From Sphingomonadales bacterium (GTDB lineage: Bacteria; Pseudomonadota; Alphaproteobacteria; Sphingomonadales; Sphingomonadaceae): a stretch of 55,916 nt of DNA. Each line of letters begins with the position of its first letter. Within the stretch, counting starts at the first letter, position 1. Under the pieces are notes generated by a model. It made no database searches and was not told the DNA's origin. It saw only the letters and a list, made by a program, of their open reading frames with translations. The position numbers and the translations under genes are program-made. The stretch is from NCBI GenBank assembly GCA_025351405.1, contig JANXVZ010000020.1, positions 1-55,916 of the forward strand, in the 5' to 3' direction. This document shows positions 25,486 through 34,675 of this stretch, one piece after another.

Positions 25486-26088
25486 GTGGATGCAACGGCC
25501 CAGTGGCTTGCGCCTGTTGCAACGATGGCGGCGGCGTTGATGACCGCGGCCAACCTTGGCGCCAGGGTAACCGGCTGGGGCTTTGTGGTGTTCACCCTGG
25601 GCTCGATTTGCTGGGTCATCGTCGGCCTGCAGGGGCACCAGGACAACCTGATGATAACCAACGGCCTTCTGACCCTTGTCAACGCCGTCGGCGTGTGGCG
25701 GTGGCTGGGCCGGCAAGCCCGCTATGAATCGGTCGGTGCCTCGGCAGAAGCCGCCGGTGTTTCGCCGCGGTTGCCATCGGTATTCGCCGCAACGGCAATC
25801 GCCGGCCGCGATATCGTCGATGACGCCGGTGCGACATTAGGGGAAGCCGTGGAAGCCATCATCGATTGCCGAACCGGGACCATTCGGCACATCGTCGTAC
25901 GGTTCGGCGGTGTCGGCGGTGTCGGCGAACAGATTGTGGCAATTCCGCTCGCCGACGTCCGTCTGGGGGTGAAATCGATGCGTACGCACTTGTCACCCCG
26001 AGCGCTGGCAGCCCTGCCGCGCCTCGATGAAGACCAGTGGCCCCGGCTGCTCAGGGCGCCCGAAAGCCCTGGGCCGCCGCAGCGCTGA
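25486..26088 (+). CDS. PRC-barrel domain membrane protein
   Basis: A 200-residue protein with three hydrophobic segments in the first ~80 residues followed by a PRC-barrel-like domain (DIVDDAGATLGEAVEAIID ... IRHIVVRFG). PRC barrels occur in RNA-maturation proteins, photosynthetic reaction centres and many stress-linked envelope proteins. The role here is unknown. GTG 25486 is preferred as start because AAGGGAGAA lies just upstream; the frame is open to 25426. It is convergent with the flavoprotein that follows, 6 bases apart. Confidence 0.65.
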   Translation: MDATAQWLAPVATMAAALMTAANLGARVTGWGFVVFTLGSICWVIVGLQGHQDNLMITNGLLTLVNAVGVWRWLGRQARYESVGASAEAAGVSPRLPSVFAATAIAGRDIVDDAGATLGEAVEAIIDCRTGTIRHIVVRFGGVGGVGEQIVAIPLADVRLGVKSMRTHLSPRALAALPRLDEDQWPRLLRAPESPGPPQR

Positions 26089-26094
26089 ACGACG

Positions 26095-27000
26095 TCAGCG
26101 GCGCAGCGGGCGTATCTGCGCCAGATCGTTGCGGATGGTGGTCGCGGCCACGCCGCCCGCGCCCATCGCATGGCTGATCTGGTCAAGCCCGAGCACGACA
26201 TCGCCGGCGGCGTAAAGCCCCGCCACGCTGGTGCGCTGGTGCGCATCGACCAGGATGGAGCCGTCCTGACCGACGCGGGCACCAAGCGCTGTGGCAAGCG
26301 CTGAATGCACATCCGAACCGAGGGCCGGGTAAAGGCTGTCGAAGGTCAGCGTTGCGCCGCCGGCGGTCAGTTCCAGCCCCTCGTTCGAAAGTCGATACCC
26401 GGTCGTGGGGCCATCGACGGCGGCAATTCCGCCTGCGGCCAGCTTGGCCCGCTGGTCGGCATCAAGGACATGAGGACCATCGGGCGCAACAAGCGTGACA
26501 TCGCGCGAATAGCTGCGCAGGAACAGCGCCTCCCGCGTGCCGTGCTCGCCGCTGCCGACGACGGCAATGCGCTTGTCGGTGACTTCGTAGCCGTCGCAGA
26601 CCGGGCAATAGCGCAAACGGCCCGTGGTCAAGGCCTCGTCGTGCAAGGTGTCGTCCATGGCGGGGCGGCGGTTGCGAACGCCGGTGGCCAGCACCACGGC
26701 GCGTGCCTCGATGCTGGTGCCGGCGTCGACGACAAAGGCATCCTGCCCGCCCGAAATCGCCGTTACGGTGTCATCTGACAGCAGGGTGCCATAGCGCAAC
26801 GCCTGTTCCCGCATCCGGTCCACCAGCGAACGTCCGGAAATGCCCTGCGGATAGCCGGCGTGGTTGTGCGACAGCGGGATCATCAGGGCGCGGCTGCGGC
26901 GATTGTCGATGACCAGCGTGCGCAAATGGTACCGCGACAGGTAAATCGCAGCCGTCAGCCCGGCGGGGCCGCCGCCGACGACGACATCGTAGTTGGCCAC
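26095..27000 (-). CDS. Thioredoxin-reductase-like FAD/NAD(P)H oxidoreductase
   Basis: A 301-residue two-dinucleotide-binding flavoprotein of the thioredoxin reductase class. It has GGGPAGLTAA at the N-terminus, VVGSGEHG in the second Rossmann fold, and GLYAAGDVV near the C-terminus. A CPVCDGYE motif holds a CxxC pair at the site of the TrxR redox disulfide. Start is either GTG 27000, preceded by GAGGGCGGGGG, or TTG 27015, whose TTGA overlaps the catalase stop; I prefer GTG. Lying directly after katE it may supply reducing power in peroxide defence, but its partner is unknown. Confidence 0.8.
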   Translation of the reverse strand: MANYDVVVGGGPAGLTAAIYLSRYHLRTLVIDNRRSRALMIPLSHNHAGYPQGISGRSLVDRMREQALRYGTLLSDDTVTAISGGQDAFVVDAGTSIEARAVVLATGVRNRRPAMDDTLHDEALTTGRLRYCPVCDGYEVTDKRIAVVGSGEHGTREALFLRSYSRDVTLVAPDGPHVLDADQRAKLAAGGIAAVDGPTTGYRLSNEGLELTAGGATLTFDSLYPALGSDVHSALATALGARVGQDGSILVDAHQRTSVAGLYAAGDVVLGLDQISHAMGAGGVAATTIRNDLAQIRPLRR

Positions 27001-27011
27001 GGCCCCCGCCC

Positions 27012-29165
27012 TCAATAGACGGTTCGCACGTCCGGCTCGCGGGCCCAGATGCGGCCCGCGGCGGCGGCGGTGATAAAGGCGGCGGCATCCTTGCCGATGC
27101 CGACGACTCCCTCATCGGGCTCGACGCCTGCCGCATCGAGCAGCGGACCGGCTTGCGCCGTCGCGCCGATGACCTTCAAATGGGCGAAGGCATCGTGAAC
27201 CCAGGCCACGGCGGCGGATTCGGCGAGCAGGGCGCCGGCACCATTGTCCGAGGCGATGACCGCGACGGCGTCGAACAGCACCGAAGGCCCGCCCGCGAGC
27301 TGGTGATCGGCCTTCAGCTTGCTGCCGTCGTCAAGGGTGACGCCGCCGACCGTGGGGCAGACGATCTTGAGCATGGCGCTCACGCCGGCGACGGCCTTTT
27401 TCAGCGATGCCACCGCGGCTGCGCTGGCGCCGTCGGTCACCAGGGCGCCAACCTGGCGGCCGGTGAAGGGCGGCACCCCGCGCGCCAGCATCGACAGGCT
27501 GGGCGCCAGCGGCAGGTTGGCACGCGTCGGCACAGCCGGGGTCGCCGGGACGATCGCGCCGTCATGGCCAAGCCCCGCCGCGACACGCTCGCCAAGGTCC
27601 TCGTCGATGACGACGAGATGGCCGAGCATGGTCTCGCGGACGATCGCAGCCTCCACCTTCGAAAGCTCGAAGATCAGCGCTGCAACGATATGGTCCTGCT
27701 CGGGTTCGGTCTGGCTGAGGAAGAATTGCCGCGCCTGGCTATAATGGTCGGCAAAGGTTGGCGACCGGTCACGCTGCTTGGTGCCTTCAAGCGGCGTCCG
27801 GAAGCTGCGGAACCCGGCGTCATGGCTTTCACGCGGCCCGGCCGGATCGAGCAGGCTGGGGGTATAGGTAACGCGCTGCGGTTGCACGAGCGTCTGCATA
27901 TGCCCGTCGCGCTGCATGTTGGCGAACGGGCATTTCGGCGCGTTGATCGGGATCTGGTTGAAGTTGGTCGAGCCAAGGCGGCTGAGCTGCGTATCGAGAT
28001 ACGAGAAATTGCGGCCCTGCAGTAGCGGATCATCCGAAAAGTCGATGCCGGGAACGAGGTTCTGCGTGCAGAACGCCACCTGCTCGGTCTCGGCATGGAC
28101 GTTGGCCGGGTTGCGATCGAGCACCATGCGACCGATGACGCGTAGCGGCACGACTTCCTCGGGGATCAGCTTGGTGGCATCGAGGTGATCGAAATCGAAG
28201 CCGGCGGCATCCTCCTCGCTGAACAACTGCACCGCGAGCTCCCATTCGGGGAAATCACCCGCCTCGATCGCATTATAAAGGTCGCGGCGGTGATAATCGG
28301 CATCGGCGCCGTTGATCTTGACCGCTTCATCCCAGCACACCGACTGCAGGCCCAACTTGGGCATCCAGTGGAATTTGACGAACGTCGATTTGCCGGCGGC
28401 ATCGACCAGCCTGAAGCTGTGGACGCCAAAACCCTGCATCATGCGCACGGAGCGCGGGATCGTGCGATCCGACATCTGCCACATGACCATGTGCATCGCC
28501 TCCGGCGTCATGGCGATCCAGTCCCAAAAGGTGTCGTGCGCCGAAGCGGCCTGGGGGAAGCCCCGGTCGGGCTCCTCCTTTACCGCGTGGACAAGATCGG
28601 GGAACTTCATCGCGTCCTGGATGAAGAAGACCGGGATATTGTTGCCGACAAGGTCCCAATTGCCCTGCTTTGTGTAGAATTTGACGGCAAAGCCGCGCAC
28701 ATCGCGCGCCAGATCGGCCGAACCCTTGTTGCCGGCGACGGTGGAAAAGCGCGCGAACACCGGGGTTTTTTCGCCGACCTCGCCAAGCACAAGCGCGGTC
28801 GTCAGGTCCGCCAGTGAATCGGTCAGTTCGAAATAGCCATGGGCAGCAAGGCCACGGGCATGGACGACGCGTTCCGGAATACGCTCATGGTCGAAGTGGA
28901 ATATCTTTTCACGCAGCACGAAGTCCTCGAGCAGCAGACCGCCACGTGGACCGGCGCGCAGGCTGTTATGGTCGTCCGAAATCGGCGTGCCGGCGTTGGT
29001 GGTCAGGACCGGACCTCCCGGCGCGGCAACCTGGTGGCGCTCACCGCCGGTGCCGACGAAGACCTGCGTCGGGTCGCCCGTCGCGGCCTTGCCCGAACCG
29101 CCGGAGCGGTCGGAGCCGGCTTGCTTTCCGGTTGCATTGCTGTCGGATTTGGTTGTGCGCGCCAT
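27012..29165 (-). CDS. katE: Large-subunit catalase (HPII/KatE type)
   Basis: A 717-residue clade-2 haem catalase. Catalytic His102 sits in RVVHARG, the Asn follows in DLVGNN (about residue 175), [19 protein letters not shown] is the catalase signature and RNFSYLDTQ carries the proximal haem Tyr. After about residue 560 there is the extra flavodoxin/class-I-amidotransferase-like C-terminal domain that marks large-subunit catalases. It breaks down H2O2, usually in stationary phase or general stress. ATG 29165 has AGGAGCAAGCC before it; the frame upstream (to 29309) is not coding. It is the fifth gene of a minus-strand run beginning at 33851. Confidence 0.95.
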   Translation of the reverse strand: MARTTKSDSNATGKQAGSDRSGGSGKAATGDPTQVFVGTGGERHQVAAPGGPVLTTNAGTPISDDHNSLRAGPRGGLLLEDFVLREKIFHFDHERIPERVVHARGLAAHGYFELTDSLADLTTALVLGEVGEKTPVFARFSTVAGNKGSADLARDVRGFAVKFYTKQGNWDLVGNNIPVFFIQDAMKFPDLVHAVKEEPDRGFPQAASAHDTFWDWIAMTPEAMHMVMWQMSDRTIPRSVRMMQGFGVHSFRLVDAAGKSTFVKFHWMPKLGLQSVCWDEAVKINGADADYHRRDLYNAIEAGDFPEWELAVQLFSEEDAAGFDFDHLDATKLIPEEVVPLRVIGRMVLDRNPANVHAETEQVAFCTQNLVPGIDFSDDPLLQGRNFSYLDTQLSRLGSTNFNQIPINAPKCPFANMQRDGHMQTLVQPQRVTYTPSLLDPAGPRESHDAGFRSFRTPLEGTKQRDRSPTFADHYSQARQFFLSQTEPEQDHIVAALIFELSKVEAAIVRETMLGHLVVIDEDLGERVAAGLGHDGAIVPATPAVPTRANLPLAPSLSMLARGVPPFTGRQVGALVTDGASAAAVASLKKAVAGVSAMLKIVCPTVGGVTLDDGSKLKADHQLAGGPSVLFDAVAVIASDNGAGALLAESAAVAWVHDAFAHLKVIGATAQAGPLLDAAGVEPDEGVVGIGKDAAAFITAAAAGRIWAREPDVRTVY

Positions 29166-29187
29166 GGCTTGCTCCTGCATTCGTGTT

Positions 29188-29206
29188 GACAGGCAAAACG
29201 CCTGTC
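29188..29206 (-). promoter_or_regulatory. Leader hairpin/palindrome upstream of katE
   Basis: GACAGGC and GCCTGTC form a perfect 7-bp inverted repeat around AAAAC, 22 bases before the katE ATG and inside the 125-bp gap after the transporter gene. It could be a repressor site or a 5'-UTR hairpin that sets expression or stability of the katE part of the message. No T run follows, so it is not an ordinary terminator. Confidence 0.35.
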
Positions 29207-29290
29207 GTTCGAATTGGAGCCCGGGTTTTTTGCCGGAACGCCGTTTTTTGAGGCCGGGCGGCGATTTTCCCGAACGGGATAGGGCGTCGA

Positions 29291-30274
29291 TCAGATCCAG
29301 CGCCGCCACTTCGCAATCGCCAGCGAAAGCACGGAAAAGCCGGCGAGGAAGGCCGTGACGATCTCGAAACCGCGTGTCCCCGTCTTGAACAGGGGCAGGT
29401 CGAAGTTCATTCCCAACAGGCCCGCCACCGCCGCGCAGAACCCGATGATGGCGGTGATGAAGGTCAGCATCTTGACGAGGTCGTTGGTCTGCTGGGTCGT
29501 CATCGATGTGAACAGCTCGAAGCTGCCGACCACGACATCGCGCGTCCGTTCCACCTCGTCGATGGCGCGATTGAATCGATCGGCGAGGCGTGCAAACGCG
29601 GCATGGTCGTCCGGGTCGAAATTCAGCGCGAAATCGGGGCGGGAAAAGCCATAGAAGATAGGCCGTTGCGTGGCGAGCTGGCCGCGCAGCCGGGAGACAC
29701 GGGCGCGGATCTGGACGATGCGGTCGAGCACCTGGCGCTGTGCGCCATCGGCCAGTATCATCTCATCGAGCGTATCGACCGACGCCTCGATCTGCGCGAC
29801 CTCGGCAAAATATTCGGTCAGATGCCAGTCGAGCAGCGACGCCGCCAGCGATGCCGGGCTGAGACTGCCGATCGCCGTCTCGCCCTTGTCCTGGGCCCTG
29901 AAGTCCGAAAGATAGCGGACGGGCCCGTTGTGCAGTGTCACCAGCCACTGCGCGCTGACGATGAACCCCAGTTGCACGCCCGCCGTCCGGTCGCTGGCCG
30001 AACCGCCATGATCGCAATCCGGCGCATCGACGGCAAAGGCAAAGCAGGTGTCATAATTGTCGAGATAGGGCGGTCGCGACAGGTCGGTGACCCGGCGTAT
30101 CATCGATGGCGTGATCTGCAGCGCTTCGGTCAGCGCGGCGGTTGAACCCGCGTCTGCCTCTTCGATGTCGATCCAGAGCAGTTGGCTCTTGGACAAGCCG
30201 GTGACAAGATCGGGCGTTACCTCGACCCGGCGGTCCTCGTGCTTGGCGTCGTATAGCAATCCGGATAGCGCCAT
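29291..30274 (-). CDS. CorA/ZntB family divalent-metal transporter
   Basis: A 327-residue CorA-superfamily protein: a large cytoplasmic alpha/beta and coiled region, then two C-terminal transmembrane helices. The GMN motif ends the first helix ([11 protein letters not shown]) and a basic KWRRWI tail ends the protein. The loop after GMN lacks the MPE[LF] of Mg-type CorA, favouring the ZntB branch, which moves Zn2+ (proton-coupled uptake in ZntB). It begins 4 bases after the preceding GH1-like gene, so it shares its transcript, and leads into katE. A link between metal balance and oxidative stress is reasonable but inferred. Confidence 0.85.
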   Translation of the reverse strand: MALSGLLYDAKHEDRRVEVTPDLVTGLSKSQLLWIDIEEADAGSTAALTEALQITPSMIRRVTDLSRPPYLDNYDTCFAFAVDAPDCDHGGSASDRTAGVQLGFIVSAQWLVTLHNGPVRYLSDFRAQDKGETAIGSLSPASLAASLLDWHLTEYFAEVAQIEASVDTLDEMILADGAQRQVLDRIVQIRARVSRLRGQLATQRPIFYGFSRPDFALNFDPDDHAAFARLADRFNRAIDEVERTRDVVVGSFELFTSMTTQQTNDLVKMLTFITAIIGFCAAVAGLLGMNFDLPLFKTGTRGFEIVTAFLAGFSVLSLAIAKWRRWI

Positions 30275-30278
30275 GCCG

Positions 30279-31469
30279 TCATAATGCGTGCGTCACGACT
30301 TGGCTCCCACTCGCGCGCGACATCGATGCGCGGCGCGGCGGCGATTGCGCCTCGCCGGCAAAACGCATCGCCTGAACACGCGCTTCGTCGGCAAGGCCGG
30401 GGTGCGGACGGCGGGGGCAATCGGCGGAATAGCCGTCGAACAGGCCATTTTCGCACTTGCGATCATCATCCCAGCCGAGATGGCTGAGGATCGGATACAG
30501 GCATATTCCCGCGATGCCGACGCCGCGGCGGCGCGTTTCGCGCACCTCGTCGCAGACATAGCGCAACCAGCCAGGCCGAAAGACGCCCTCCGTCCCGGTT
30601 TCCGCAAGATAGAGCGGCTGGTCATAGCGGCTGCCGACATCGACCAGCAGGTCTGACAGCGGCCGATGCAGCCAATCGCCGAGGAAAATCGTCCGGCCTT
30701 CGTCAATCCACTGGTTGTTGTAATAATAGTTGAGGCCGACCAGATCGATGGCGCCCGCATGACCGCCAAGCTCGGGTGCCTGGCGGCCAAGCAGCATGTC
30801 GAGCGTTTCGAACTGCGCCTCGTTGTGCCGATGCGCGCGCTCGATGGCCGCATGGTCGGTGCCGTTGGGCAGGATGCGGATCAAGGGTTCGGCGCAGGCA
30901 ATGCGGGCGCGCGGGTCGACGCCGCGGATGGCAGCAGTCGCCGCCAGCGCCGCGCGCACGAGTTGCCGTTTCAACGCACCGCCGCGATCGCGCGCAAAGG
31001 GATTGAGCCCGCCGGTATCGCCTCCGCACCACGCCCAGAAGCTGATCTCGTTGATCGGCGTGAACCATGCCGGCTGGTCGCTGTGGTCTTTCACCTGCTG
31101 CGCCGCAGCGCCTGCAAAGGTGGCAAAGCGGGTGACGAAGTCTGCCGACCAGATGTCGAGGCCGTTCGGAATGCCATAGTGCAGCAGGTCCCAGATCACC
31201 TCCATCCCGGTGGCCCGGGCGGCCTCCAGCATCGGCACGACTTCGGACCAGTCGTATCGCCTTGGCCGTGCCTCGATGCGGTGCCAGCGCAGTCCGTCCC
31301 GGCACGCCATCATGCCATGCGCCTGCAACAGGCCATAGTCGCCTGCGGTGCGGCGATCGTGCCCGGTCGAGGCCTGGATATCGAGGCGGATGCCATCGCG
31401 GCGTTTCTGGGCCGCACATTCGAAGCCGCCGAGCAGATCGCTCGCCAGCAGGCGCGGCCCGTCTATCAT
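30279..31469 (-). CDS. GH1/clan-A glycosidase-like protein
   Basis: A 396-residue TIM-barrel protein resembling family 1 glycosidases. FTPINEISFW carries the TxNE acid/base motif and LYLAETGTEG resembles the nucleophile strand TENG; a LNYYYNNQW segment lies between. It is shorter than classical GH1 (about 450) and diverges strongly elsewhere. No signal peptide is seen, so it is probably cytoplasmic. The ATG overlaps the glf stop (ATGA), tying it to UDP-galactofuranose production. A role as a transglycosylase or trimming enzyme for a galactofuranose-containing glycan is an inference. A distant homologue is encoded at 41733. Confidence 0.7.
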   Translation of the reverse strand: MIDGPRLLASDLLGGFECAAQKRRDGIRLDIQASTGHDRRTAGDYGLLQAHGMMACRDGLRWHRIEARPRRYDWSEVVPMLEAARATGMEVIWDLLHYGIPNGLDIWSADFVTRFATFAGAAAQQVKDHSDQPAWFTPINEISFWAWCGGDTGGLNPFARDRGGALKRQLVRAALAATAAIRGVDPRARIACAEPLIRILPNGTDHAAIERAHRHNEAQFETLDMLLGRQAPELGGHAGAIDLVGLNYYYNNQWIDEGRTIFLGDWLHRPLSDLLVDVGSRYDQPLYLAETGTEGVFRPGWLRYVCDEVRETRRRGVGIAGICLYPILSHLGWDDDRKCENGLFDGYSADCPRRPHPGLADEARVQAMRFAGEAQSPPRRASMSRASGSQVVTHAL

Positions 31470-32632
31470 GCGGCGCTGGCTTCCAGCCTCGACCGGTCGA
31501 TATCGCCCGCCGGCCGCATATCCTCCCGGCGCGGCAGTTGCGCTTCGATCCGCTCGAATGTTGCCAGCGCCTGACCGGTCACCTGGTCCATGTTGTAATA
31601 GCGATAGGTGGCAAGCCGACCCACGAACCACACATCGGGGGTGGCCTGCGCCAAAGCTTCGTATTTCTTGTACAGCACCGCATTTTCCGGCCGCAGGATG
31701 GGATAATAGGGGTCGCCCTCGGCCGAGGGATATTCATAGGTGATCGCCGTCTTGGGGTGCACCTGCCCGGTCATGTGCTTGTATTCACTGACCCGCGTGT
31801 AATCCTCGCTTTGCGGATAGTTGACCGTGCCCGTCGGCAGCGCCTGTTCGGTATCGAGGGTTTCGTGCTGGAATTGCAGCGACCGGTAAGGCAGCTTGCC
31901 GTGGCGGTATTCGAAATATTCGTCGATCGGGCCGGTGAAGATGACACGGCGATGCGGCACGAAATCCCGGATGGCGCGATATTCGGTGTTGGTCATCACC
32001 GAGATGCCGGGGTGATCGAGCATGCGTTCGAACATCCGGGTGTAACCGTCGCGCGGCATGAACTGGTGGCTGTCGGTGAAATAGCGATCGTCGCGGTTGG
32101 TGCGGATCGGCACCCGCGCGGTAATAGACTTGTCGAGCTGCGACGGATCCAGCCCCCATTGCTTGCGCGTGTAGCCCTGGAAAAACTTCTCGTACAATTC
32201 CCGCCCGACCACCGAGACCACGACATCTTCGGATGTCTTGACGACCTCGACAGGCTCGGCGCGCGCCGCGAACCAGGCTGGCAATTCCTCGCTCGTCAGA
32301 TCAAGGCCGTACAGCCTGTTGACGGTATCGAGGTTGATGGGAATGGGCACCAGCATGCCATCGACGGAAGCCAGCACCCTGTGCTCATAGGCTCGCCAGG
32401 CGGTGAACTGCGAAAGATGGTCGAAGATTCGCTGTGAGTTGGTGTGGAAGATGTGGGGGCCGTATTGGTGCACCAGCAGGCCATGCTCGTTGTACCGGTC
32501 AAAGGCGTTGCCGCCGATATGGGGGCGGCGGTCGATGACCAGAACTTTTTCACCGCGCTGCGAAGCCAGTCGCTCCGCCAGCACGGAGCCGGCGAACCCG
32601 GCGCCGACGATCAGCCAGTCAAACACCTTCAT
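31466..32632 (-). CDS. glf: UDP-galactopyranose mutase
   Basis: A 388-residue FAD enzyme that converts UDP-galactopyranose to UDP-galactofuranose, the donor for furanosyl residues in surface polysaccharides. It shows LIVGAGFAGSVLAERLA at the N-terminus, RRPHIGGNAFD, HQYGPHIFHTN, a central GYTRKQWGLDPSQL and a C-terminal VGRLATYRYYNMDQ, all diagnostic. ATG 32632 follows GGAGT and overlaps the upstream glycosyltransferase gene by 14 bases. Length is normal. Confidence 0.95.
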   Translation of the reverse strand: MKVFDWLIVGAGFAGSVLAERLASQRGEKVLVIDRRPHIGGNAFDRYNEHGLLVHQYGPHIFHTNSQRIFDHLSQFTAWRAYEHRVLASVDGMLVPIPINLDTVNRLYGLDLTSEELPAWFAARAEPVEVVKTSEDVVVSVVGRELYEKFFQGYTRKQWGLDPSQLDKSITARVPIRTNRDDRYFTDSHQFMPRDGYTRMFERMLDHPGISVMTNTEYRAIRDFVPHRRVIFTGPIDEYFEYRHGKLPYRSLQFQHETLDTEQALPTGTVNYPQSEDYTRVSEYKHMTGQVHPKTAITYEYPSAEGDPYYPILRPENAVLYKKYEALAQATPDVWFVGRLATYRYYNMDQVTGQALATFERIEAQLPRREDMRPAGDIDRSRLEASAA

Positions 32633-33851
32633 ACTCCGTTGCAAAGGCGGCTACAGGCTGCGGCACGGCGGCGCCGGACTTCGCCTTGGCCGCGCCCATT
32701 GCGCGGATGTGCGCGTACATTTCGGCCCATGTCTGGTCCCATGACCCGGCGGCGAGAAAGCTGTCGGCCGTGGCAAGGCGTGCTGCCTCCTGCACCGGGT
32801 CGGCGCGGCGGGCGAGCACACTGTCGCCGGCGCTGACCATCTGGGCGGCGGTCGCGGCAATCTCGACAAGGCCCATCGTGCCATACGGTTCGACGACATC
32901 ATGGATCGGCGTCGAAAGCACCGGCAGCCCCGCGGCGAGGAACTCGGGAGTCTTTGTCGGCGAGATGAAACGTGTCGCTTCATTCAGCGCAAACGGCATG
33001 AAGCCGATGTCCCAATGCGCCAGATAGCGCGGCAGGTCGGCATAGCTCTTGCCGCCCAGCCAATGCAGGTTCGGCGCTTGCGGAAGGTCCGACGCTTCGA
33101 TCTTGGCGATGGGGCCGACCATGACGAAATGCCAGTCGGGCCGCGCCGCCGCCATGTCGGCGACCATGCCAAGGTTCAGCCGCTCGTCGATGACGCCGAA
33201 ATAGCCGATGCGGGGGTGCGCGATACCGGCCTGGTCCTCGGGATCGCGCAGCCGCCCCCGGCGTGCCGTGCCGAAATGGCCGACGTCGATGCTGGAGGGG
33301 AAGCAGCGGATGTTGGAATGGCGATGTTCGGCGGCCCGCTGCAGCGACGCCCCGCCGGTAAACACCACATCGGCACGGTCCAGCAGCAGCGATTCCAGCA
33401 CGGCAAGCTGCGGCGGCGCGAATTTGAACGCCGATAGTTCGTCCATCTTGTCGAAGACCACCACATCGGCTTCGATCCGGTGGCCGAACGCGTGCGCCAT
33501 CGGCGTGTAATACCAGAGGTACAACGGCCGGCCGCGCGCCGAATCGGCAATGGCTTCGGCGATATCGCCCTGATGGAAGATGATGTCGGCTTCTGCCGTC
33601 CCATGCGGCACCAGCGGCTGGATGACATTGACGCCGTTCTCGCGCTTGAGAACGCGATGCGTGAGCGTGTCGCCCTCGAACACGGGTTCCTCGATATAGA
33701 AGACATCGCAGGACTTTGCGGCACGGGTCAGCAGGTGCTGCGGGCGTTGAAAGACAAAATCCCAACGCAAATGGGATAATACCAACAGGACCGGACGAAG
33801 CGAAGACGCTTCCCCCGCCGGAAGGTCGAACGGGGATATTGCGCGGCGCAT
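32619..33851 (-). CDS. Glycosyltransferase (GT4/GT1-like) linked to glf
   Basis: A 410-residue GT-B-type glycosyltransferase. The N-terminal half has HLRWDFVFQRPQHLL, often seen in this group, and the C-terminal half has IGYFGVIDERLN, HFVMVGP, LHWLGGKSYADLP and a SPTKTPEFLAAGLPV segment like the EX7E-type nucleotide-sugar-binding region of GT4 enzymes. It overlaps glf, so a galactofuranosyl or related transfer is plausible; the acceptor is unknown. It is the first gene of the minus-strand run that ends with the flavoprotein after katE, and an EcfG-like promoter motif lies 74 bases upstream. Confidence 0.8.
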   Translation of the reverse strand: MRRAISPFDLPAGEASSLRPVLLVLSHLRWDFVFQRPQHLLTRAAKSCDVFYIEEPVFEGDTLTHRVLKRENGVNVIQPLVPHGTAEADIIFHQGDIAEAIADSARGRPLYLWYYTPMAHAFGHRIEADVVVFDKMDELSAFKFAPPQLAVLESLLLDRADVVFTGGASLQRAAEHRHSNIRCFPSSIDVGHFGTARRGRLRDPEDQAGIAHPRIGYFGVIDERLNLGMVADMAAARPDWHFVMVGPIAKIEASDLPQAPNLHWLGGKSYADLPRYLAHWDIGFMPFALNEATRFISPTKTPEFLAAGLPVLSTPIHDVVEPYGTMGLVEIAATAAQMVSAGDSVLARRADPVQEAARLATADSFLAAGSWDQTWAEMYAHIRAMGAAKAKSGAAVPQPVAAFATEYEGV

Positions 33852-33924
33852 ATCATCAATCCCTTACAAACACACAAACAGAAGCTACGATGGCTGGCCA
33901 GAGTCGCCAGACGACCTGGACAAT

Positions 33925-33949
33925 AATGCTGTGGAGTTCTTCGGGTTCC
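33925..33949 (-). promoter_or_regulatory. EcfG-like promoter motif upstream of GT-glf-katE run
   Basis: On the minus strand GGAAC is followed after exactly 16 bases by CATT. The alphaproteobacterial general-stress sigma factor EcfG usually reads GGAAC-N16/17-CGTT, so this has one mismatch in the -10 part. The same GGAAC-N16-CATT form lies upstream of ku. The downstream catalase fits general-stress control. Confidence 0.4.
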
Positions 33950-33950
33950 C

Positions 33951-34670
33951 TCATCCACCGCGACTTTGGGCGAAGCTGTTCGTTGCGACACTGTAGCGTT
34001 CGGGCTCGTTGATGAATTGCCCGAGGTTTTGGCTCGACAATCGAAAGCCTTGGGGCGCGTCGCTGATATAATCGCCAAGCTGGCTGCGGTGAGCCGCCGC
34101 AGCCCTTGCCTTTGCCGGCAGATGACGATCATAGCCGCGGCGGCCAATCGCGCCGGCCAGTCGCGACCAGACCGCATAGTGCACCAGGGGCACGCCAAGG
34201 CGCCGTGACACCTCCATCCCGATACGGGCACAGGCCTGATGATCGGGGTGATGATCGCGGGCGGAGCTTGCCAATATCAGGCCCGCATCGATGGCGTGAC
34301 ACAGCGCGCCGATCCGCAGCGCCCGGCCTTCGTCCTGCAGCCGCCCGTCGTGCCAGCCCATGAACCGCACGATGGCGCCGCCTGCACCCAGACGCTGGAT
34401 CGCGCGGCGCATCTCGCCCTGGCGCAGCCTGGCAAGCGCGGCGGGTGGCCAGCGACGCGAGCCGGGGTGCGACGCGTCGCCGCTGGTCATCGCCACGATC
34501 GCGACGCGCACCCCGGCACGCACCAGCCGCGCGATGAGCAGGCCACAACCCAGCGTCTCGTCGTCGGGGTGCGGCGCCAGCACCACCACGCAGCGGTGCG
34601 CCGCCAATCGAACGGAGATGCGGCGTGTGAGCTGGACGTTGCGGAACGGCGGGAGCGGACGCGGGTTCAT
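33951..34670 (-). CDS. PIG-L/LmbE family N-acetylglucosamine deacetylase-like
   Basis: A 239-residue PIG-L-type zinc deacetylase. The metal-binding APHPDDETLGCG motif is near residue 33 and the second site ARDHHPDHQAC near residue 155. Family members remove acetyl groups from GlcNAc in GlcNAc-inositol or antibiotic precursors. ATG 34670 is only 5 bases from the ATG of the divergent acyl-CoA dehydrogenase gene, so promoters for both must lie inside the opposite gene. Neighbours (methyltransferase, GT2) suggest modification of an amino sugar. Confidence 0.8.
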   Translation of the reverse strand: MNPRPLPPFRNVQLTRRISVRLAAHRCVVVLAPHPDDETLGCGLLIARLVRAGVRVAIVAMTSGDASHPGSRRWPPAALARLRQGEMRRAIQRLGAGGAIVRFMGWHDGRLQDEGRALRIGALCHAIDAGLILASSARDHHPDHQACARIGMEVSRRLGVPLVHYAVWSRLAGAIGRRGYDRHLPAKARAAAAHRSQLGDYISDAPQGFRLSSQNLGQFINEPERYSVATNSFAQSRGG

Positions 34671-34675
34671 CGTGG

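Noticed and set aside
31262-32437. 391-codon plus-strand frame opposite glf
   Set aside because: Antisense to glf and the GH1-like gene, whose motifs are unmistakable; no domains on the plus strand.
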